Of a stretch of DNA of 64,000 nt, positions 7,718 to 15,489 are shown one piece after another. The notes beneath the pieces are model-generated. The model did no database searches and had not been told where the DNA came from. It worked only from the letters and a program-made list of their open reading frames with translations. The DNA is from Armatimonadota bacterium (GTDB lineage Bacteria > Sysuimicrobiota > Sysuimicrobiia > Sysuimicrobiales > Humicultoraceae). The stretch spans positions 1,674,429 through 1,738,428 of the forward strand of contig JAVKHP010000001.1 in assembly GCA_031459855.1 (NCBI GenBank), given 5' to 3'. The position numbers and the translations under genes were made by a program. Position 1 is the first letter of the stretch. Every line of letters begins with the position of its first letter.

Positions 7718-9168
7718 GGCGGGACGGGGACCTCAGTGTGGGCGCGTGACGCGGCGTGCAGGTGTACCTGCACGCGCGACAGCCGCGGCACGATCAGCAG
7801 ACGTGGCCGCCCGCCGACGTGGCGCGCGGCGTGTCGCAGCGCCTCGTCGAAGGTGGCCACGGGAATGCAGTTCATGCCCCGGGCATACCCGGGGTCGCGG
7901 GCGCCGACGAGGTAGACGGCGCGCGCGTAGCGGTCGGCCAGTCCGCCCATGTAAGCCATGGAGAACCCGTGGAACGGGTGGTAGGCGTAGGCATGGCGGT
8001 ACCGGCGGGTCCACTCCGGTCGCGTGCAGACGTCGTCTTCGTAGCGGGCGAGGTCGTCCACGCGGTGACAGCGCTGCAGCAGGTCGTAGATCTCACGGTA
8101 CGCCGGGAACCACTCGTCGTTGAACCAGCCGTCGCACACGCACGCGGCGATGACCACGGGAAACGGCACGAGCGCCCCGAACGCGCGCGCCAGGGAGGCA
8201 CCGATCGCCTGCTTGAGCAGCAGCGGGTTGGACCCCATGCCGGGGCCGTAGTGGAAGGTGCGGGGAATGCCCAGTACCAGCACGTCAGCGGGCTCGCCCG
8301 GCACCGTCACCTCCGTGCGGCGCCCGGCGGCCGGCCAGGTCGCCTGCTCGACGTCCGCCAGGCGGCCGGCGACCACCGTCAGCTGCTGGTTCTGGCCGTT
8401 GAGCACGGCGTCGACGGCAAAGAACGGCTGCTTCATTGCGCGTTCCATGGCCTCCCCGATGCGGCGCAGCTGCTGGCGAAAGCGGCTGCCGGTCGAGATG
8501 GGCACGAAGTCGGGTCGGAACATGGTGCCGGGCGCGTGGTGGCAGCGAATGGAACGCCAGCCCACGAGCCCCGTGCACGGCATCTTGTAGCCACCGCTGT
8601 AGCCGCCGTAGGGGTTCCCCAGCGTGTGCCCCAGCACGATGGTCAGGTCGGCCTCCAGCACGGCCCGGTTCACCTCGACCACGTCGCCGTCCTCGGTCTC
8701 GCCCAGGTGCACCATCCCCTGGGGGTCTTCGGCGTCGTGGTTGACCAGGCGCTGTCCCCGGAACCGTGCGACCACCTCGGCGCCGAGGTAGCTCTCGAAC
8801 TCGTGCGGCAGGTTCTTGCGGTGCAGCCCGATCGCGCACAGCAGGGTGACGTCGCGGTCGCGGACGCCGGCGTCCTGCAGCTCCTCGAGCAGCAACGGGA
8901 TCGTCACGCGCCGGTGGGCCGTGCCGTGCGTGCCGCCCTTCACCCGATCCGGAAAGGCGATCACGACCCGCGCACCGGGGCCCACGAGGGCGCGCAGACG
9001 CGGCGTGCCCAGCGGGTGGGCCAGGGCCTGCCGGGTGAGGGCGACCGGGTCCGCGGTCGGCACGGGGTCGTGGTAGACCGTGCCGGGCTCGACGACGATC
9101 GCGTCGTCGGGGACCTCGATCTCCATGATGCCGTCGCCGTACTCCAGGGGTACCCGTTTCGTCGCCAT
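7714..9168 (-). CDS. LarA-like (lactate racemase family, DUF2088) protein
   Basis: About 484 aa, starting at the ATG of MATKRVPLEYG. The N-terminal DUF2088 domain includes GARVVIAFPDRVKGG and AIGLHRKNLP (His equivalent to LarA His108). The cofactor segment is NPYGGYSGGYKMPCTG, with the Lys that in LarA is linked to the nickel-pincer nucleotide, and 16 residues later comes CHH, matching the LarA nickel-ligand His200. At the position of LarA His174 there is Asn instead. The protein is probably a racemase or epimerase of a 2-hydroxyacid or related ligand, but may not use the same chemistry. First gene of a minus-strand operon, divergent from a GntR regulator. Confidence 0.8.
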   Translation of the reverse strand: MATKRVPLEYGDGIMEIEVPDDAIVVEPGTVYHDPVPTADPVALTRQALAHPLGTPRLRALVGPGARVVIAFPDRVKGGTHGTAHRRVTIPLLLEELQDAGVRDRDVTLLCAIGLHRKNLPHEFESYLGAEVVARFRGQRLVNHDAEDPQGMVHLGETEDGDVVEVNRAVLEADLTIVLGHTLGNPYGGYSGGYKMPCTGLVGWRSIRCHHAPGTMFRPDFVPISTGSRFRQQLRRIGEAMERAMKQPFFAVDAVLNGQNQQLTVVAGRLADVEQATWPAAGRRTEVTVPGEPADVLVLGIPRTFHYGPGMGSNPLLLKQAIGASLARAFGALVPFPVVIAACVCDGWFNDEWFPAYREIYDLLQRCHRVDDLARYEDDVCTRPEWTRRYRHAYAYHPFHGFSMAYMGGLADRYARAVYLVGARDPGYARGMNCIPVATFDEALRHAARHVGGRPRLLIVPRLSRVQVHLHAASRAHTEVPVPP

Positions 9169-9260
9169 CGTCTGCCCCGCCGTGCGCCACACGGGCCGGG
9201 CGCGGAGGCCGCCTGCCCTGCGGTCGGTGCGTGGTGCGCCGTTTCGACGGGCATGTTGTT

Positions 9261-9282
9261 TATTCCTCTAGACAATTGGCGG
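9261..9282. promoter_or_regulatory. Candidate GntR (HutC-type) operator / promoter region
   Basis: The AT-rich TATTCCTCTAGACAATTGGC lies upstream of the LarA-like gene in a GC-rich divergent intergenic region. CTCTAGAC plus AATTGG resembles half of the TGGTCTAGACCA sites bound by HutC/NagR-type GntR proteins. GACAATTGGCGG (9271-9282) recurs inverted at 9556-9567, close to the GntR gene. A regulatory role is inferred. Confidence 0.4.
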
Positions 9283-9405
9283 AAAATTTGGACGTGCCGT
9301 GGCCCCGTACGGGGGCCCCGGCCGCCGCAGCGAGGTGGTCGTCCCGGGGGGAGGGTGCCCTGGGTGGATGCTCGCGGAGCGCCCACCGTCCCCGGTGGCG
9401 GGGTT

Positions 9406-9520
9406 GCCGTGGGGACAGAGGCTCCCTGCAGCGGAGAGGACGGACCAGCCACCTCTCGGCCTCCCGTTTCCAGGGTGGGTGCCGTGGGGACAGGAGGGTC
9501 GCTGCAGCGGGCGGGTGCTG
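9406..9520. repeat. 75-bp spaced direct repeat in divergent intergenic region
   Basis: GCCGTGGGGACAG occurs at 9406 and again at 9481, exactly 75 bp apart. In each copy it is followed after a few bases by CTGCAGCGG. The same 75-bp period is seen at the left end of the window. The whole interval 9169-9627 has no gene; it holds the two promoters, these repeats and the inverted GACAATTGGCGG sites. Confidence 0.6.
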
Positions 9521-9555
9521 GCAGCTGGCGGCCTGCGCGCGGCGGGCCGGCCGCG

Positions 9556-9567
9556 CCGCCAATTGTC
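9556..9567. promoter_or_regulatory. Inverted partner of the 9271 site, upstream of the GntR gene
   Basis: CCGCCAATTGTC is the exact reverse complement of 9271-9282. It lies about 60 bp upstream of the regulator start, followed by AGGTCAGGACAAGTGTTACCATG, which may hold the promoter. This is a plausible second operator for autoregulation and looping; it could instead be the end of a small decayed element. Confidence 0.35.
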
Positions 9568-9627
9568 CACAGGTCAGGACAAGTGTTACCATGCGGGAGG
9601 CCGCCTGCGGGGCGGCGGGAGTCACCG

Positions 9628-10434
9628 GTGCGGCTCGATCGGAACAGCGGCGTTCCCCTGCACGTCCAGATCCGGGAGCTCATCCGGCTGGGGATCGCCC
9701 AGGGCGCGTGGCGCGTGGGCGAGACCCTCCCGCCCGAAGAGGAGCTCTGCCGTACCCTGGGCGTGAGCCGGGGCACCATTCGCCAGGCCCTCAACCGCCT
9801 CGTGCAGGACGGCCTCCTGGTGCGGCAGCGTCGTGCGGGGACCCGTATCGTGCGCGGCGTGGCCGACGCGGGCCTCCTGTTCATCTCACCCTATCGCGCC
9901 ATTCAGGCCGCCGGCATGGATCCCAAAGTGCAGGTGCTGGCACTGGAGAAGCGGCGGGCGCCCGATCGGGTCCTGGCGGCCTGGGCCGCGGGGGCGCGCG
10001 AGCGTCCGCGGCCCGGACGCACCGGCCGGCAGGCGATCCACTTCGACCGCGTCTTCTGGGCCAACGGGGAGCCCGTGGCCCGGGGCAGTTCGTGGGCGCC
10101 CCTGCCGCGCTTCGAACGCCTGCTCACCATGGATCTCACCGACCGCGCCTTCCTGGACGTGCTCGCCCGGGAGTTCGGCGTGGTCATCACCCGCATCGAC
10201 GAGCGCATGGAGCTCACGGCGATGTCCGCCGAGAACGCCCGCTTGCTCCGAGGACGCCGCGGCGCCCCGTGTCTGGCCGTGACGCTGTGCCAGTGGTCCC
10301 GGACCGAGCCGGTGGAGTACGCGGAGTTCTGGCTCGATCCCGCCAAGTCGCGCTTCCTGCTCACCGGCGTCCTGGGGATCGATGCCCGGCTGGCGCGCGG
10401 GCCTGCGGCCCCGGGGCTGCCCGGGCCCCGGTGA
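9628..10434 (+). CDS. GntR family transcriptional regulator with UTRA domain (HutC subfamily)
   Basis: The 268-aa protein starts at a GTG preceded by GGCGGCGGGA. Residues 1-70 form a GntR winged helix (PLHVQIRELIRLGIAQGAW, then LGVSRGTIRQALNRLVQDGLL). The remainder is an effector-binding UTRA domain of about 170 residues (FDRVFWANGEPVARGSSW, then a terminal VEYAEFWLDPAKSRFLLTG). It probably represses or activates the divergent LarA-like operon in response to a small ligand. The open frame extends far upstream, but only this part has GntR homology and a ribosome site. Confidence 0.9.
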   Translation: MRLDRNSGVPLHVQIRELIRLGIAQGAWRVGETLPPEEELCRTLGVSRGTIRQALNRLVQDGLLVRQRRAGTRIVRGVADAGLLFISPYRAIQAAGMDPKVQVLALEKRRAPDRVLAAWAAGARERPRPGRTGRQAIHFDRVFWANGEPVARGSSWAPLPRFERLLTMDLTDRAFLDVLAREFGVVITRIDERMELTAMSAENARLLRGRRGAPCLAVTLCQWSRTEPVEYAEFWLDPAKSRFLLTGVLGIDARLARGPAAPGLPGPR

Positions 10435-10707
10435 GCGGCGGGTCACCGGTAGCGCCCTGCAACGTGCCAGGCGCGATCGGTACCGGCCCGCGGGCCTCGT
10501 GCGCGGGCCGGTTGCGGCGCACGATGGCCGGAATGCCGCGGGCGGTCGCTGGTGCGGTCTGCGAGGCTCTGCCTGGCGAGGGCCCCGGACCGCCCTGGTG
10601 CGGTGACGCCCGTCGTGCAGGGCTCCGGGCCGTGTGCGTCGGAGTCTCGCGATGCAAGTAGACAGCCACGAGCGTGGCACATCCGTGGCACCTCCAGGAG
10701 GGCATCG
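10435..10707. other. Intergenic region upstream of the D-aminopeptidase gene
   Basis: This 273-bp interval has no credible gene. It contains repeated CTGGTGCGGT words near 10549 and 10597 and the ribosome-binding site CCAGGAGGG (10694-10702). No clear promoter elements are visible. Confidence 0.5.
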
Positions 10708-11547
10708 GTGCGCGTCTACATCTCGGTCGACATGGAAGGCATCACCGGCGTCGCGGTCAGCAAGCACGTCACGCCCGGCGAGAAGGAGTACGATCGCTTC
10801 CGCAAGCTAATGACCCAGGAGGCCAACGCGGCGGTCGAAGGTGCGCTGGCGGCCGGGGCCACGGAGGTCGTGGTCAGCGACGGCCACGGGCCGATGACCA
10901 ACCTGCTGGTGGAAGAGCTGCACGAGGCGGCACGGCTGCTGTCGGGCAGCAACAAGTTGCTGGGCCAGCTGGAGGGCATCGACCGCGGCTGGGACGCGGC
11001 GTTCTTCGTCGGCTACCACCAGCGCGAGGGCGGCGGCGACGGCATCCTCAACCACACCCTGCTGGGCCGCATCGTCTACGAGGTGCGCCTCAACGGCGAG
11101 CCGGTGGACGAGGCGGCGATCAACGCCGGGCTGGCGGGCGCCTTCGGAGTCCCCGTGGCGCTGGTCACCGGCGACGCGGCGGTATGCGCCGAGGCCGCGC
11201 GCCGTCTGCCCGGCGTGGTGACGGTGCCGGTGAAGGAGGCGATGGACCGGGTGGTGGGTTTGAGTCTCACCCCGGCCCGTGCCCACGCGCTGATCCGCGA
11301 CGGCGCGGCCCGGGCACTGCGCGCCGTACGCGAGGGGACGATCGCACCCTACCGGGTGCCGGTGCCGGTCGTCTTCGAAGTGGACTTCAAGCGCACGCCG
11401 CCGGCCCGCATGGCGACCCTCTTCCCGGGCGTGCAACGACGCGGCCCCCGCACCATCGCCGTCACCGACGTCGACTACGTGAAGGCGTTCAAGCTGTTCT
11501 GGGGGTGCCTGATCGTCGGCATGGCGACGGCAGAGGGGCTGCTGTAG
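10708..11547 (+). CDS. M55 family D-aminopeptidase (DppA-like)
   Basis: The 279-aa protein starts at a GTG with CCAGGAGGG five bases upstream. It matches zinc-dependent M55 peptidases across its length. VYISVDMEGITGV near the N terminus holds the metal-binding Asp and Glu, VVSDGHGPMTNL a conserved loop, and GYHQREGGGDGILNHT the pair of histidines. The C terminus has FEVDFKRTPPARMATL, typical of the family. DppA cleaves D-amino acids from short peptides and forms a decameric barrel in Bacillus. It lies downstream of the GntR gene but is separated by 273 bp, so it probably has its own promoter. Confidence 0.92.
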   Translation: MRVYISVDMEGITGVAVSKHVTPGEKEYDRFRKLMTQEANAAVEGALAAGATEVVVSDGHGPMTNLLVEELHEAARLLSGSNKLLGQLEGIDRGWDAAFFVGYHQREGGGDGILNHTLLGRIVYEVRLNGEPVDEAAINAGLAGAFGVPVALVTGDAAVCAEAARRLPGVVTVPVKEAMDRVVGLSLTPARAHALIRDGAARALRAVREGTIAPYRVPVPVVFEVDFKRTPPARMATLFPGVQRRGPRTIAVTDVDYVKAFKLFWGCLIVGMATAEGLL

Positions 11548-11574
11548 ACCACGGCTGGTGGGATCGTCGCCGGC

Positions 11575-12057
11575 TCACCCGTCCTTCCAGGCTCCCAGCA
11601 CCCGCCGCACCACGATCAGCTGCCCGATGTGGTAGGCGTTGTGGTCGATGAGGATGAGCACCTCCCGCAGGTAGGTATGCCGCTTCGCGTGCGGGATGGG
11701 CGCCAGGAGGTCGATCGCCCGGTTGGCCACCAGGCGCTCCATGCGCCGGAGGTCTCGCTGGAAGGCCGCGATGCTGGCAGTCCAGGCGCCCGCGGTGGGA
11801 GGCGCCGGATCCTTTGGCCAGTAGCCCTCGGGCCACGGCGGCGAGACATGCCCGGGGTTCAGGCAGTACTCGACGATGTCCCACTGGGCGATGCGCAGGT
11901 GCTCGAGCAACATCCACGGCGAGTACGGCAACCCCCGCGGCTTGACGCCCCGCAGCCTGGAGGACAGGCCGGCCACCGCCTTCTCGAACGGCACGTGGGC
12001 ATGGCCGCCGCGCAGCTGCCAGCGGAGCCAGCGGCGCAACGCAGGATCGGTGCTCAT
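11575..12057 (-). CDS. DinB-like four-helix protein
   Basis: This 160-aa protein has the start chosen at ATG 12057, preceded by AGGAGG. It looks like the DinB/YfiT four-helix-bundle superfamily, which uses three histidines to bind a metal. Candidates are the His in MLLEHLRIAQ and the two in LIDHNAYHIGQL near the C terminus. DinB-like proteins include thiol transferases and uncharacterised stress proteins; the role here is unknown. It is convergent with the M55 peptidase gene, whose stop is 27 bp away. Confidence 0.75.
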   Translation of the reverse strand: MSTDPALRRWLRWQLRGGHAHVPFEKAVAGLSSRLRGVKPRGLPYSPWMLLEHLRIAQWDIVEYCLNPGHVSPPWPEGYWPKDPAPPTAGAWTASIAAFQRDLRRMERLVANRAIDLLAPIPHAKRHTYLREVLILIDHNAYHIGQLIVVRRVLGAWKDG

Positions 12058-12129
12058 CGGATTCCTCCTGTGTCGAGAGGTTGGACGTGCTCCCGGCGGA
12101 GGCCCTCTTGCCGGTGGCGGCACAGCATC

Positions 12130-12915
12130 CTACACCGCCATCCCCATCGCCCTGAGCATCTCCAGGTCGGGGGGTACCGGTCCGCCGATGCTGCGCATGC
12201 CCTGGGGGCCGGCCTCCACCACATGGCGCACGCCCGGTGGGACCACCAGCGCGCACGCGGCGTGGAGCGCCACGCGCTCACCCGCATCGAGGTCGTGGGC
12301 CCACCCGGAGCCCGCCAGCACGAACAGGCTGTCCTCGGAGGTCGGGTGCACGTGGGGGCGGTTCGCTTCGCCCGGCGCGAGCTCCACCAGGTTCATCACC
12401 GCATACCGCGCGCCCGTGTGGGGGGCGATCACCAGCCACGACCGGCGGGCGATTATGGGCATGGGGATGCCGTCCTGCAGCGGATCGAAGATGCGCAGCG
12501 CGGCCGGCGGGTAGCCGCGCGGGACGCTGCCCGCAGGGTCGGCGAGGTCGACTGTGCCTCCCGCGCCGGCGAAGAGGGTCGGGTCTGGTGGGCACGGCCC
12601 GCCGGCGAAGACGGCCGGTCCGACCAGCCGGTAGGCGACCCCCGGCGGCACGTAGAGCATCTGGGCCTCGCGCACCGGATGCGCGGGCCCGTCGGGTTCC
12701 GCGTGCACGGCGCCCGCCCCGTGCACGACGAAGTACGCTGCCTCGTACGGATGGCACAGGACCGCGGTGGCAGCCTGCGCCGGCAGCTCGACGTACAGGA
12801 GCGCCCGCTCGCGCGCTCCGACCTCGGGCCGTAGCAGGGCCCGCACGCGTCCGCCGCCGGCCGCCAGCGGGAGCTCGGGGGCGTCGTCGAGGCGCGCGAC
12901 GCGGATCGCGCTCAC
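12130..12915 (-). CDS. Two-domain cupin protein
   Basis: About 261 aa, beginning at a GTG that overlaps the TGA of the cyclase gene (GTGA). The upstream open frame is a shadow of that gene. The N-terminal half has a cupin-like segment (CHPYEAAYFVVHGAGAVHAE). The C-terminal half has RPHVHPTSEDSLFVLAGSG, with the cupin H-x-H and E metal ligands and a downstream VVPPGVRHVVEAG containing the last His. Bicupins of this type include ureidoglycolate- or gentisate-related enzymes, but no specific activity can be assigned. Coupling to a cyclase/formamidase suggests a ring-opening or amide pathway. Confidence 0.75.
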   Translation of the reverse strand: MSAIRVARLDDAPELPLAAGGGRVRALLRPEVGARERALLYVELPAQAATAVLCHPYEAAYFVVHGAGAVHAEPDGPAHPVREAQMLYVPPGVAYRLVGPAVFAGGPCPPDPTLFAGAGGTVDLADPAGSVPRGYPPAALRIFDPLQDGIPMPIIARRSWLVIAPHTGARYAVMNLVELAPGEANRPHVHPTSEDSLFVLAGSGWAHDLDAGERVALHAACALVVPPGVRHVVEAGPQGMRSIGGPVPPDLEMLRAMGMAV

Positions 12916-13673
12916 GCCGGCACCTCCACGTCGAGGAACGCGACGATCCGGCAGATCGACGCTTCCCCGCCCACGAACTTCCACGGGAAGGCGCCCACCA
13001 CGCACCGGCGGTTGAGGACCTGCGCGAGGTCGCCGCCGAGGTTCTCGGCGTGCACTACCCCGTGGCGAAACGGCTCGTGGTGCATGACGAACAGGTGCTC
13101 CTCCGGGAAGCGCTCCTCGACGCTGACCCCGAACCGTCGCTCGTACTCGCGCGCGAGGTCCGGGCGCTTCCAGCGGATCGAGGTGTTCATGGGGTGGTCC
13201 GCGGAGCCGCAGTCGACGCCGATCCAGCGGAAGCGCATCTCGACCGCCCACTCGGCGAACCGGCGGTCGGGGCCCGGGTGCTTGCAGAAGTACTTGACCA
13301 GGTCTTCCTCCGACATGCCCGCGTAGTACCGATGCCAGCCGGTGTGGAGGATGAGGATGTCGCGCGGGCGCACGTCCACCTTCTGCATCACCAGCTCCGG
13401 GGTGTAGACGCCCCACTCTCCGACCTCGGACACGTCGGCCACGGCCGCAGGGCCCACGAGCTGGTCCAGGGGGAGCGAGGCGATGTCCGCCCCGCCGGAG
13501 ATGCCGTGCATGGGCGCGTCGAGGTGGGTGCTGAGGTGCAGGGGCGTCTCGATCATCTGGCTCACGATGCCGTGGGTCTGGTGCGTTTGCAGGTACCACA
13601 GCTTCAGGCCAGGGTAGCCGACCCACCCTGGCGAGTGGATCGTCACGGGATGGCTGAGGTCGACCAGGCGCAT
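12912..13673 (-). CDS. Cyclase family protein (kynurenine formamidase-like)
   Basis: The 253-aa protein starts at the ATG of MRLVDLSHPVTIHSPGW. It carries the family metal motif HLSTHLDAPMH (H-x-x-T-H-x-D-x-P-x-H) near residue 50. Later elements are ILILHTGWHRYY, the conserved GVDCGSADHP block and a C-terminal VVGAFPWKFVGGEAS. The family hydrolyses N-formylkynurenine, isatin or cyclic amides and uses Mn or Zn. It is translationally coupled to the cupin gene. The substrate is unknown. Confidence 0.88.
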   Translation of the reverse strand: MRLVDLSHPVTIHSPGWVGYPGLKLWYLQTHQTHGIVSQMIETPLHLSTHLDAPMHGISGGADIASLPLDQLVGPAAVADVSEVGEWGVYTPELVMQKVDVRPRDILILHTGWHRYYAGMSEEDLVKYFCKHPGPDRRFAEWAVEMRFRWIGVDCGSADHPMNTSIRWKRPDLAREYERRFGVSVEERFPEEHLFVMHHEPFRHGVVHAENLGGDLAQVLNRRCVVGAFPWKFVGGEASICRIVAFLDVEVPA

Positions 13674-14117
13674 CGGTATCCCTCGAACGTGGTCTTCACG
13701 GAGTGATTGACGACGACGCGGGCGATGTCCTGCATCGGTCGCAGGGTGCGGTGTCCCGCGCAGGCCCATCGCGGTGCCCGGTCGTGGCGGTTCCGGGGTT
13801 GGGTTGTGCGGTCACGATGCCCGAGCGTGGTGGTCATGGCAGCGGAGCGTGCGGTTACCGTCGCCAGCGCGCACCCCACGATGCGCCGTGCCCAGAGCGT
13901 AGCAGTGAGGGTGCCCGGTCGTGTGGTCACTGTGTCCGAGCGTGGTGGCCGCGAAACCCGGCCGTGGCGATGGCGGTGCCCGGCCGTGCGGTCGTGGCGC
14001 GGCAGCGCACTACGGGTGGGACCGGGGCAGGAGGGGACGCCCCGAGGAGGCGAAGTTTAAGCCAGGTTGAAAGGGCGCGCCCGGCCGATCGCCGTCCGGC
14101 GCGCGAGGGGGTGGCCG
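13674..14117. repeat. Gene-free region with degenerate ~65-70 bp repeats
   Basis: GGTGCCCGG(T/C)CGTG recurs at 13773, 13910 and 13975 (spacings of 137 and 65 bp). GCCCGAGCGTGGTGG near 13818 is matched by GTCCGAGCGTGGTGG near 13933. The array is imperfect and lies between the divergently oriented cyclase and M20 genes. No supported gene is present. The promoters of both genes must lie here, but no confident -35/-10 pair is seen. Confidence 0.6.
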
Positions 14118-15419
14118 ATGAGCATCGTCTCCGCAGCGGAGGCGGAAGGTGTCCTGGCCCGCATCGACCGCGAGGAGCTCGTCACGCTCGCCCTGGACCT
14201 GGCCAACATCGACAGCCCCACGGGCCAGGAAGGCCCGGTGGCCGACTACCTGGTGGCGACGCTGACCAGCTGGGGGCTCGCGCCCCGCAAGGTGGCGCTG
14301 CTCCCCGACCGCCCGAACGTCGTGGCACGGCTGCGGGGTACCGGGGGCGGGTGCAGCCTCATCTTCAACAGCCACATGGACACCACCATCGCCAAAGACG
14401 AGCTCTGGGTGACCCCGCGCGCCGCCGACCCGATCTTCCACAGCGGCTGGCGCGACGGCGACTACCTGATCGGCAACGGGGTCTGCAACAACAAGGGGCC
14501 CATGGCCTGCTGGCTGATCGCGGCCAAGGCGATCCACGAGAGCGGCGTGCGGTTGCGCGGCGACCTGATCCTCACCATGGTGGCCGGCGAGATCGGGCAG
14601 GAACCTGTCGACGAGTTTGTGGCCCCGCACTACCTGGCCAAGGAGACCGGGGCCCGCTACCTGGTCGAGCACGGCACCGTGGCCGACTTCGCCCTGGTGG
14701 CCGAGGGCACCGACTTCGCCCTGGGGTGGGTCGAGGCGGGGAAAGCCTTCTTCAAGGTCACGGTGTACGGCAGCGACTTTCCCCTGTACACGCCCTACAT
14801 CACGCGCCCGACCCCGCTGGAGGAGAGCCCCAGCGCCATCGTGCGGGCCGCGCGGGTGATCGAGCGGCTGGAGGCCTGGGCGGCCGAGTACGAGCGCCGC
14901 CACCGGTACGAGTCTCCCGGCGGCACCGTGGTCCCCAAGGTGAACATCGGCGCGATCCGCGGTGGGGTGCCGTGGAAGATCACCAAGACCGTGGGGGTCT
15001 GTACGCTCTACGTGGACGTGCGCATCACCCCCGTGCAGGACCCCCTGGACGTCCAGGAAGAGCTGCAGGCCGTGCTGCGCGCGGCAGGAGTGCCCGGCGA
15101 GGTCGAACTCTACGTCTACCGCCGTGGCTACGAAGGGCGCGGGGTCGAGCCCCTGGTGGAGGCCATCGGCCGCGCCCACGAACGGCTGATCGGCGGCCGT
15201 CCGGGCCTGGCGGCGGCACCATACACCAGCATGTGGCGCGACGTCAACGTCTTCAACGCGGCGGGCATTCCGTCGGTCATGTACGGGCCCGGGCCGAGCG
15301 TGGGCGGCGGCCAGCTGGCCATGCGCATCGACGACATGGTGCGGGCGGCCCAGGCGTATGCGCTGATCGCGCTCGACGTGTGCACCCAGCCGCGCCCGGC
15401 CCGGCGCGCGGAGGGATGA
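14118..15419 (+). CDS. M20 family metallohydrolase
   Basis: The 433-aa protein starts at the ATG of MSIVSAAEAEGV, preceded by a G-rich stretch. It has the di-zinc peptidase layout: IFNSHMDTTIAKDELW holds the first His and Asp, GNGVCNNKGPMACW the bridging-Asp region (here Asn-Asn-Lys-Gly), and MVAGEIGQEPVDEF the catalytic Glu. The C-terminal metal His is less obvious; the end reads IPSVMYGPGPSVGGG. It resembles the ArgE/DapE/YgeY group rather than carnosinases. It starts an operon with an amidohydrolase and an SsuABC-type importer, so it may open or deacylate the imported compound. Confidence 0.85.
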   Translation: MSIVSAAEAEGVLARIDREELVTLALDLANIDSPTGQEGPVADYLVATLTSWGLAPRKVALLPDRPNVVARLRGTGGGCSLIFNSHMDTTIAKDELWVTPRAADPIFHSGWRDGDYLIGNGVCNNKGPMACWLIAAKAIHESGVRLRGDLILTMVAGEIGQEPVDEFVAPHYLAKETGARYLVEHGTVADFALVAEGTDFALGWVEAGKAFFKVTVYGSDFPLYTPYITRPTPLEESPSAIVRAARVIERLEAWAAEYERRHRYESPGGTVVPKVNIGAIRGGVPWKITKTVGVCTLYVDVRITPVQDPLDVQEELQAVLRAAGVPGEVELYVYRRGYEGRGVEPLVEAIGRAHERLIGGRPGLAAAPYTSMWRDVNVFNAAGIPSVMYGPGPSVGGGQLAMRIDDMVRAAQAYALIALDVCTQPRPARRAEG

Positions 15420-15435
15420 GCCGGACGGTGGCGGC

Positions 15436-15473
15436 CACGACCACGCAGGGCACGACCACGCAGGGAAAGGAGG
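15436..15473 (+). promoter_or_regulatory. 15-bp tandem duplication followed by a strong ribosome-binding site
   Basis: CACGACCACGCAGGG is repeated without gap at 15436-15450 and 15451-15465, followed at once by AAAGGAGG (15466-15473). Seven bases downstream lies ATC (15481), the expected start position. The first standard start codon is the GTG at 15490, sixteen bases from the ribosome site. Confidence 0.55.
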
Positions 15474-15489
15474 CACGACCATCGACCTG

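Noticed and set aside
13674-14117. CRISPR array in the repeat region
   Set aside because: The repeats are degenerate, irregularly spaced and not palindromic, and no cas genes are present.
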